NCBI RefSeq assembly: GCF_000963865.1
Contig: NZ_CP011071.1
Span: forward strand, 186,001 to 250,000
Source of the DNA: Flagellimonas lutaonensis
GTDB lineage: Bacteria > Bacteroidota > Bacteroidia > Flavobacteriales > Flavobacteriaceae
Reading direction: 5' to 3'
Length of the DNA: 64,000 bases
In this document: positions 58,901 to 64,000 of the stretch, in pieces
How the letters are laid out: every line of letters begins with the position of its first letter
Numbering within the stretch: the stretch's first letter is position 1
The notes under the pieces: model-generated
The model's input: only the letters and a program-made list of their open reading frames with translations
Told to the model about the DNA's origin: nothing
Database searches by the model: none
Program-made: the position numbers and the translations under genes

Positions 58901-61484
58901 TAAATGTAAAAGTGTCAGTGCAGCCCTCGGCATCCTCAACGGTCAATATATAATTGCCCGGCTGGGTCAAATTCCCGAATGTTCTGCCTGACTTGGGACC
59001 AATAGTACCGCCCAATGGTAATTGCAAGGTATACTGGTAGTTGCCCCATCCGCCTGTGGCGTTCGCCACTACCCTGCCGATATTGCTGTTGTCACAACTC
59101 ATCGCCGTAACATTACCGGTGAGGCTTAGGGGTGTCGCCGGTTCTTGTATGGTAATGGTAGCCGTATCTTGGCAACCGGTATCCACATCGGTTACGGTAA
59201 TGGTGTAGTTGCCCGCTCCTGAGGGGGGCAAATTCACTTCCAAATTGTTTTGTGGGCCACTTTCGGGCCCTCCATTGATATTATAGGTATAATTATTGGC
59301 AAAACCATCAATGATAAAGGTTCCATCACCATCGGTTGCTCCCGTGCACACATTGAAATCGCCACCGGCCTTTACTCTGGCCCTAATGGAACTGATCACG
59401 GCCGGGGTAAAACTATCCGTGTAGGTACAACCTTGGTCGTCTGTAACCCTAAATTGATAAGCTGTGTTTGTGTTTATATCATCAAACGTATCATTGCCCC
59501 CATTATCGATATAAACAGGGCTCAAAATCTCATAGCGTACAATAGGATTGGTGCTCGTTGCTGTCAATTGCACATCTGAAGTACCCGCAGCGCAGTTGGT
59601 ATCACTCTGTGCAAAGCTAATGGCCGTTGGCGGGTCAACATCCAAAATGGTGATGGGCGTCAACTCCAATCGGCAGCCACCACTATCGCGAATAATGGGT
59701 GTATAGGTGCCTGGTGCCAGGTTATCGTAATAAGTCTGCGTGCTAAAGTTTGATGGATTATCTCCCGAAATACTGAAAACATAACCGCCACCAGAACCGC
59801 CGGAGAAGGGACCTTGAAATTCGATGATTCCACCTATTACGCCACCGCTACCGTCACAGGTTCTATCTGCAATCTTAACGGCATTTCCCGTAATGGCACC
59901 GACTGAAGTTACCGTAACTGAAGTGGGAATGGTATAAATACAGTCAAAACCACCCTGCTGATAGCGTACTTGAATATTGTTGTATGTGCCGGCCGAAACG
60001 CTCAGCAATGGGTCATTGCTCCACGGATCTGCAGGCGTGGCCCTAAAAGATAGGTTATAGCCCTTTGCGTCGATTACGTTGATGTCTATTTTGGCTCCGC
60101 CATTGGTACAGTCGCCATCAATACCACTTGCCGAGACATCTGGCGGGGTCAATTCGACCACATTGGCCGAGGCCGTGATAATACATCCGTTGGCATCAGT
60201 GATTGTAAAGTCGTAGGTGCCGGCACTTGAAACGCTATATGTTGTTTGCGTGGTGTAAGAACCACCCGAATTGCCACCATCACTGACCGTAAAAGTATAG
60301 GGTGCGGTTCCGCCAGAAGTTCTTACAATAATATCGACACTTGACGAACCACAACCAGGTTCTGAGCTCAGGCTCTCGTTCACCTCTGTAGATGCCGTCA
60401 AAGCCACAATCCCATCACCAATGGTAATGGGGTTGCCATTTATGTCAAGGTTTTGTCTTGGGGGCGGACTGCCCGTACACTGCTGGGTCTCAACCTGCAC
60501 ACTATACGTGCCAAAACCAACAGCACTAAAAGTGTATGGGTTTGTTGTGATGAAGGTAGTAAACTCTTGAGGCACACCATTTTCATCAAGCAAGGTATAC
60601 TTATACGGCCCAGGAACGTCATTGACGGTGACTGTTATGCTTCCCGTATCACCAAAACACTGGGCATCGGTAAATTCAACATCGATACTGATATCCAATT
60701 GCTCAATGACGATGGGCTCGTATGGGTATTCGCAAGTGTTCGGGGTATTCTGTAGTCTTGCCTTTACGACATAAGTGCCTGGGGCAAGTCCATCAAAAAT
60801 GGGTGAAGGCTGCCAAGCACCGAAGCCACTTCCGCTATCTATACTAAACTCATAGGCACTTGATAGGTTGGTAATCTGTATACGGCCATCGACCCCACAG
60901 ATATAATCACGCTTTACATAAGTTTGGATGATAGTACTCTTCTTAACCTTAAAAAAATACTGTTGTCCATCGGCCACGACCCGAAATTCAGCACCGGAAC
61001 CGGCCGGTATGCTACTGGCATCCAAGGTGAAAGATTGTGCCGTGCTGACCGTTGTGTAACACGAAGTGTTGGTATTGGGGCAGTCTTCATTAACATCTGG
61101 CGAACAAGAGCCACCCAATACCTGCCATTGAACCGAACCATATGGCCCTCCCGACAGGGTAATAGTTCTATCATCAGAGTCGCCACAAAGGTTGAAACGG
61201 GCCACCGTAAAACCATTATTGCTACAGCCCACCTCTTCATCTGCCCCTTGGATAATAGTGGTGAACAGCATGCTCGCTGCAGTTGCACTAGCGGTTTCAT
61301 TGGCATCTGCACGGCTAAGGAAATTTTCCATTGCCACATCTGTGGATGCTTTTTCAACCTTTGAAAAAACAACCTCTGACAAAACCTTGTGAACATTGGT
61401 TTTCGCCACTGCTGAAGAAAAAACTATTGATACCAAGACCAACAGCAGGGCATAGTAGGAATGCCTAGTTTTTCTGGGAAGCAT
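52992..61484 (-). CDS. Giant SprB-like T9SS type-B surface adhesin
   Basis: A 2830-residue protein with signal peptide (RHSYYALLLVLVSIVFSSAVA). Almost the whole length is some 30 beta-sandwich repeats of the SprB/PKD-like type, with recurrent patterns such as C-x-G-x-x-D-G-x-I and G-G-x-x-P-Y-x-F/Y (for example ADDGSIDVILQAGTDVDGPL). The C-terminal ~85 residues are a T9SS type-B (CHU_C) domain: FFTPDGDNMNDFW, IEVLIYDRYGREVARL, LPTGDYWYVV. It is exported by the type IX system and displayed as a long fibre, probably for gliding or adhesion. Internal repeats are diverged, not identical. It is divergent from the sugar dehydrogenase gene. Confidence 0.93.
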   Translation of the reverse strand: MLPRKTRHSYYALLLVLVSIVFSSAVAKTNVHKVLSEVVFSKVEKASTDVAMENFLSRADANETASATAASMLFTTIIQGADEEVGCSNNGFTVARFNLCGDSDDRTITLSGGPYGSVQWQVLGGSCSPDVNEDCPNTNTSCYTTVSTAQSFTLDASSIPAGSGAEFRVVADGQQYFFKVKKSTIIQTYVKRDYICGVDGRIQITNLSSAYEFSIDSGSGFGAWQPSPIFDGLAPGTYVVKARLQNTPNTCEYPYEPIVIEQLDISIDVEFTDAQCFGDTGSITVTVNDVPGPYKYTLLDENGVPQEFTTFITTNPYTFSAVGFGTYSVQVETQQCTGSPPPRQNLDINGNPITIGDGIVALTASTEVNESLSSEPGCGSSSVDIIVRTSGGTAPYTFTVSDGGNSGGSYTTQTTYSVSSAGTYDFTITDANGCIITASANVVELTPPDVSASGIDGDCTNGGAKIDINVIDAKGYNLSFRATPADPWSNDPLLSVSAGTYNNIQVRYQQGGFDCIYTIPTSVTVTSVGAITGNAVKIADRTCDGSGGVIGGIIEFQGPFSGGSGGGYVFSISGDNPSNFSTQTYYDNLAPGTYTPIIRDSGGCRLELTPITILDVDPPTAISFAQSDTNCAAGTSDVQLTATSTNPIVRYEILSPVYIDNGGNDTFDDINTNTAYQFRVTDDQGCTYTDSFTPAVISSIRARVKAGGDFNVCTGATDGDGTFIIDGFANNYTYNINGGPESGPQNNLEVNLPPSGAGNYTITVTDVDTGCQDTATITIQEPATPLSLTGNVTAMSCDNSNIGRVVANATGGWGNYQYTLQLPLGGTIGPKSGRTFGNLTQPGNYILTVEDAEGCTDTFTFTLTPLDAPVIDYDATASDLCYVPGTGATLGVQVTTNGTAGAPYEFRINGGAWQGSPVFPGLSPGNYTIEVRDGNNCRDNVSLTVNPQLRVNASLNTEIPCGGAPGAIDVSVTGGYLTGAGPKQYEVSSDNGTTFGAPVPLTSNNFTYSTATPGTYIFRVTDNEGCVAESSPFVLDPPINIDPASVQVFPPACGETNSGRAIITPDATSGVPPYEISFDGGAFTSQTVYSGLNQGQNYTYIVRDARGCETVPQNFTVPSAGTAPDATVVSNLATCSAGNVEGSIDVTGVTGGTADFTYILQDQFGGEISRIGPTSSTSETFTGLAPDTYRIITLDANGCRDEDLVTVTQTTLDVVPVAPPPPVCDPGGFTYTVDIVGGDGSSGFEIRLVSPINTPFGPVSSPPRRHTFSGFQFGVSYTVEVLDIATGCVYEDIIDPVDGPSPLEVTAVSTAGYCDASRNGQIEYTIIGFAPGSDLLVQIYDVDDGTLMDTQNLTNVITIPYIDTFETLPGNYQVIVTDFTDDCNDGALITIDQNLPSIFILTEEPANCNADGQFTVTGAGGAGGPYEFAFGPSGFTPDYTGAATPADPTDDFGTTSTFIGPAGNYDVYVRDASGCTSFDIATIIQQQVPPVLNTPVVVNQCTYVPGNDFQITVSTPNTTDTPRFTLNGSTQFGVLNGGVYEATFLVTTPGNYPVLLEDADGCSTTGTAEVYEFLSASGEFSVQPSCNNADGEITISTNGGSGDFTFELQDGGGAYIDDNITGTFTGIAPGDYQVLVTDNIVSDGLGNCTFLVDGITLEAATPPVIAAINEEDISCNGADDGSIDVILQAGTDVDGPLTYTLYEAGTANIVQQNSSGSFSGLTPQFYDVEVVTARNCSVRQNGIEIEEPLPFSITASAPDFSCSPGTNTYSSTIITITVVDPGTATGGYQYSITGFENYQSSNTFEIIDNGSPQDITVYAIDGNGCQTTFDVPTINPPTDVVPTLSVVNVLDCANPERVRIDVVGTTDFTIVTNSVVAVPPVNVSGASFGFVDLPAAGDYLFEIVDNTGGCTYPLPKHEVQEPVLPTITILEAKPVSCAVPGDDGELSISVTDYTGTYSYEVFAVDNLGVEISTGITGNLNTANNPETITGLTGGNFVVRVTSTQNPFCSNVSNLATVRAPNGPLVPNAIEVGNVSCNDNTGKIEATLTGGWDVAPYEYRLMLDDGSGTYPLEVATWGSSNEFENLANGDYRVEFRDVEGCEVSFDITLAPIPPIQAGIREPQGLVCPDGNNAVLEAYDPTTGDVITAIPGATGGVPGAGYKYQLIYLGSNNIADEISRSGLQDSPTFTGTSGGFISQGWYAIEISSSYGCLGVTIPYYVDPPPPIIPNLVQVQAPGCGGMGEMRLSIENPEPGFEYEYRPVGSLPTDPFTSMGVGNTSALISGGPGFYQFEVRKVNATNTCGVINSNGLTLVDAQNVDLVVNLPDDISCANETDGRIESFSSGGVGSNVYTLYIGDPIDAFNPSPSATVIASNDFGTFEGLDASPDYYVAVTSGVTCQDIEGPFEVERPAPIIYTASATPVTCSGEDDGTITVEVTSGGVGLIQFAIGPNFNEFFSDPANPGIYTFDELEGDANGREYTILIQDSEGCSETAVVQVFEPQELEISYTSTPEICLGFADGTAQLAITGGTPFVDGMGVEYYEVSMNSSDDADFARNDNLFFDNLLGGESYVFFVRDANGCMSNIVVPIEIGVDINAGAVVEYGCEGIFPNSTTTIVEQNGSSFADVLFSLDVDDISVATTERTWADLPAGDHIVYLYHANGCTTFVEFTIDPYEPLVLEAMKTGPDEITAIATGGFGGYEFFFQGESQGSDNIFNISYDATINIRVRDSQGCYAEIVFPFDFDGMVEFPNFFTPDGDNMNDFWAPKNREFFPNIEVLIYDRYGREVARLDQVKKWDGNYNGKPLPTGDYWYVVNANDNEKQQYVGHFTLYR

Positions 61485-61533
61485 AGGTTAATTGGTGTTA
61501 TGGTAAGAATACTCAGATTTGGGACCTTAATAT

Positions 61534-61580
61534 TCTAATCGTAATTATCTAATCGTATAAAAACTTTCTTTTTATCTTCG
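61534..61580 (+). promoter_or_regulatory. Promoter region of the PQQ dehydrogenase gene
   Basis: TATCTTCG at 61573-61580 is one base off the TAnnTTTG consensus, 49 nt before the start. Upstream, TCTAATCGTA occurs twice in direct repeat at 61534-61543 and 61548-61557 (14-nt spacing), a possible activator site shared with the divergent adhesin gene. Confidence 0.35.
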
Positions 61581-61628
61581 GCAAAGACCGTCATTCGTCT
61601 ATATTATTATAACATTCAACGTAAAATT

Positions 61629-62747
61629 ATGAAAAAAAGTGCCTTATCCCTTTATTTTTTCGTTGTACTGCTTACCTCATCATGTGCCCAAAAGGTAGAT
61701 AAGGGCATAAATCTTCCTTCACAAATCAACTTTACGGCCGAATCGGTGGTCGATGGATTGCAAAACCCATGGGGTATGGCCTTTTTGCCAGATGGAAGTA
61801 TACTGATCACGGAAAAATCTGGAAAACTTATCCATTTCAAAGAAGGAAAAAAGGTGGAAGTTGCGAACACCCCTGAGGTCTATGACCGAGGCCAAGGTGG
61901 TTTCATGGATGTGGAACTGCATCCCGATTATGCTCAAAACGGGTGGATTTACTTCTCTTATTCCTCAACCGATGGGGAAGGTAGCGGTGCCAATACCGCC
62001 ATCATGAGGGCCAAGTTGCGCGATAACCAACTTACAAACAAAGAAATACTGTACAAAGGGGTGCCCAACACCACCCGAGGGCACCATTTTGGTTCTCGAC
62101 TGGAATTTGATGACGAGGGATATCTTTATTTCTCGATAGGAGACCGGGGCAACCGTGATGAAAACCCACAGGATATAACCCGCGATGGTGGTAAAATCTA
62201 TCGCCTACACGATGATGGGCGCATACCGACCGACAATCCGTTTGTTGGTAAATCCGGTGCCAAAACTGCCATATATAGTTATGGACACCGAAACCCGCAG
62301 GGATTGACCAAACATCCTAAAACTGGTGAGATTTGGGAGCATGAGCATGGTCCGCGCGGGGGCGATGAAATCAATATCATCGAAAAGGGCAAAAACTATG
62401 GCTGGCCGGTGATTACCTATGGCATCAATTACAGTGGCACAAAAATCACTGACGAAACCACACGACCGGGTATGGAACAGCCCATTTACTATTGGGTGCC
62501 CTCCATTGCACCCAGTGGCATGACCTTTGTCTCGTCTGATAAATACCCCTATTGGAAAGGCAACCTTCTGGTAGGATCGCTCGCTTTTCAATACCTCGAG
62601 CGATTGGTTCTGGAAAACAACAAGGTCACCTATCGCGAAAAATTGCTCGATGGCATGGGGCGTGTGCGAAACGTACGCCAAGCACCCGATGGCCATATCT
62701 ATGTGGGCATCGAAGGAAAAGGCATTTATCGGTTAGAGCCGAAATAG
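61629..62747 (+). CDS. PQQ-dependent sugar (aldose) dehydrogenase lipoprotein
   Basis: A 372-residue lipoprotein (MKKSALSLYFFVVLLTSSC, Cys19). It is a six-bladed beta-propeller of the soluble glucose dehydrogenase family: NPWGMAFLPDGSILITEKSG, GGFMDVELHPDYAQNGWIYF, RGHHFGSRLEFDDEGYLYFS with the catalytic-type His, HRNPQGLTKHPKTGEIWEHE, HGPRGGDEINIIEKGKNYGW. It oxidises aldose sugars in the periplasm using PQQ and calcium. Family length is normal. No PQQ biosynthesis genes are in the window. Confidence 0.93.
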   Translation: MKKSALSLYFFVVLLTSSCAQKVDKGINLPSQINFTAESVVDGLQNPWGMAFLPDGSILITEKSGKLIHFKEGKKVEVANTPEVYDRGQGGFMDVELHPDYAQNGWIYFSYSSTDGEGSGANTAIMRAKLRDNQLTNKEILYKGVPNTTRGHHFGSRLEFDDEGYLYFSIGDRGNRDENPQDITRDGGKIYRLHDDGRIPTDNPFVGKSGAKTAIYSYGHRNPQGLTKHPKTGEIWEHEHGPRGGDEINIIEKGKNYGWPVITYGINYSGTKITDETTRPGMEQPIYYWVPSIAPSGMTFVSSDKYPYWKGNLLVGSLAFQYLERLVLENNKVTYREKLLDGMGRVRNVRQAPDGHIYVGIEGKGIYRLEPK

Positions 62748-62759
62748 TCGTTTCTGCCA

Positions 62760-64000
62760 TTATCTGTGCTGTTTGGCCAAATCTTCCAAGGCTTTTATCA
62801 CATTTCGGGCCCTGTCTCTATCGGGTTGGCGATTGAGAAACAGAAAAACTTCGGTGTCAGATGGAAAATAGACATTGAACAACTCAAATCCACGGTCAGA
62901 TCCGTCCATATTGGCAGTAGGTCCTTTGAAAAATAGGCTGTTCTCTTCGTTGAGTACATCCCCAGAGCGAATGAGTCTGTAAAAACCCAAGAGGTCGTTT
63001 AAGGTCGAATACATTCCCCCACTGCCTTTTACCAACCAAGAGGTTTTCCCCCAATTTGGGGGAATATTCGGAATACCGATGGAAGATGGTCCATGGCCCA
63101 CGGCAAAATCCGTTAAGGTCAAGCCGCGTGACTCACCATATTCACCGGTGCGCGTCATATTTGCTGGATCTAGAAAGTTCTGGCGGATAAACGTGTAATA
63201 CGGTTCCCCAGAAATAATTTCAATAAGGGCCGCCAACAGGCCAAAGGCCCCATGGGAATGTTTTTTGCCTTTTCCGGGCTCGAAGAGCAACTCTTGGGCC
63301 AGCAGGCGTTGCACCGCCTCTTTTCGGTCAATGTACCTCAAATCAGCATCCCAATCTTCGTTGGTATGGAAGAAATCAGGAAATCCAGACTGGCCCGTCA
63401 ATAGGTGATGTATGGTGATAGAAGATTTATCCTCGGGAACATTGTCAAGATATTTATCAATGGTGTCTTCAAGAGCTATTTGACCTTTTTGACGAAGCAA
63501 AAAAATGGCCGCTACCGTAAAGTCTATGGGCCGGGATCCAATGCCAAAAATTGTATTTACAGTGTTTTTTTGGTTTAGCTTTTCATTGGCCATACCAAAA
63601 CCCTTTTCGAAAAAAACCTCACCTTTGATCCGCACGTGAACGAGGCCAGCAAATCCCTCCTGTTCCAAATTATCAATAGTTTGCCCCAAATTCTCCAATG
63701 TTATCGTCATGGCATCCGCTGCCTTCATTACTTCCAGATTGGAAATAACATCGTTTTCATGGTCTAAAACTACCTTGAGTTGCTTGCTCCCGTTGTCCGA
63801 AGACAGATTGAACAGTACTATATTGTTCATCAAATCAACACCTATACCATCCAAATACGGTCGTAGTTGACTACGCAGTCGCTTCAAATATTCAAAGGTT
63901 TTCTTGCGGCTCTCGCCAGACATTTGGGCCATATTTCTATCGATAAAAGCATTGATGGCCCCATCATCGTTGGATAAGAGGAATTTCTCTACATTTCGCT
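62760..64000 (-). CDS. Beta-lactamase-fold protein with degenerate active site (5' cut by window edge)
   Basis: The frame is open to the window edge (RNVEKFLLSNDDGAINAFID before Met 63932), so the start lies outside. An N-terminal helical region precedes a class-C beta-lactamase-like domain: FEKGFGMANEKLNQKNTVNT, FGIGSRPIDFTVAAIFLLRQ, SSITIHHLLTGQSGFPDFF. The usual S-x-x-K reads S-R-P-I, and Y-x-N is replaced by H-S-H in KKHSHGAFGLLAALIE. It is probably not a hydrolase in the normal way, and may be a binding protein. It is convergent with the sugar dehydrogenase gene. Confidence 0.8.
   Translation of the reverse strand, partial: RNVEKFLLSNDDGAINAFIDRNMAQMSGESRKKTFEYLKRLRSQLRPYLDGIGVDLMNNIVLFNLSSDNGSKQLKVVLDHENDVISNLEVMKAADAMTITLENLGQTIDNLEQEGFAGLVHVRIKGEVFFEKGFGMANEKLNQKNTVNTIFGIGSRPIDFTVAAIFLLRQKGQIALEDTIDKYLDNVPEDKSSITIHHLLTGQSGFPDFFHTNEDWDADLRYIDRKEAVQRLLAQELLFEPGKGKKHSHGAFGLLAALIEIISGEPYYTFIRQNFLDPANMTRTGEYGESRGLTLTDFAVGHGPSSIGIPNIPPNWGKTSWLVKGSGGMYSTLNDLLGFYRLIRSGDVLNEENSLFFKGPTANMDGSDRGFELFNVYFPSDTEVFLFLNRQPDRDRARNVIKALEDLAKQHR

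Overview
The window looks like chromosome from a marine member of the Flavobacteriaceae (Bacteroidota). The evidence is a PorP/SprF-family protein, type IX secretion (T9SS) sorting domains of both A type (WPNP) and B type (CHU_C), SprB-like repeats in a 2830-residue adhesin, many lipoproteins with acidic residues after the lipobox, TAnnTTTG-like promoter boxes, and a weak reliance on Shine-Dalgarno sites. The gene style resembles the Muricauda/Flagellimonas group, but that placement is an impression and was not computed.

Region 1 (1-27.4 kb) is chromosomal backbone. It opens with a run of exported proteins: a RidA-like lipoprotein, two NTF2-like lipoproteins and a secreted alpha/beta-barrel-like protein. 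These are followed by a DUF3179 protein, a GHL10-type glycoside hydrolase, a PaiB flavoprotein and a PorP/SprF protein. A stress-response stretch follows: Dps divergent from an OxyR that keeps both redox cysteines, a PBP4-type peptidase, a NudK-type Nudix hydrolase, patatin, two Hsp20 chaperones, a phospholipase D and FtsH. After these come AIM24-like and hotdog-fold proteins, a frameshifted S23-type four-helix-bundle gene, a PadR-PspC-GIN envelope-stress module and thioredoxin reductase.

Region 2 (27.4-37.9 kb) is a scarred island. A truncated membrane protein abuts a truncated metallophosphoesterase. The latter is the last gene of an arsenic operon (arsR, DUF6428, arsC, acr3). A DUF4382 lipoprotein, a DUF2892 protein and a Crp/Fnr regulator follow. 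A complete IS21 element (istA, istB) then sits between a lipoprotein gene without its 5' end and an integrase gene without its 3' end, which points to an IS-associated deletion.

Region 3 (37.98-52.43 kb) is a 14.5-kb integrative mobilizable element. It is bounded by a 13-bp direct repeat that is also the 3' end of tRNA-Pro(GGG). It carries its own tyrosine integrase next to the tRNA, a mobilization module (MobC, HxHxH relaxase, DUF6730-like protein), an excisionase-like HTH protein and cargo. The cargo includes a T9SS-exported lipase translationally coupled to a lipoprotein, a DUF4143 ATPase preceded by three 18-nt repeats at exactly 33-bp spacing, and a tightly packed four-gene operon. That operon encodes a 705-aa HExxH protein, a 277-aa unknown, a SIR2-family protein and a small protein. 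It is the best candidate for an undescribed anti-phage system.

Region 4 (52.5-64 kb) returns to backbone: a small unknown gene, the giant T9SS type-B SprB-like adhesin, a PQQ-dependent sugar dehydrogenase, and a beta-lactamase-fold protein that lacks recognisable catalytic residues and runs off the window edge.
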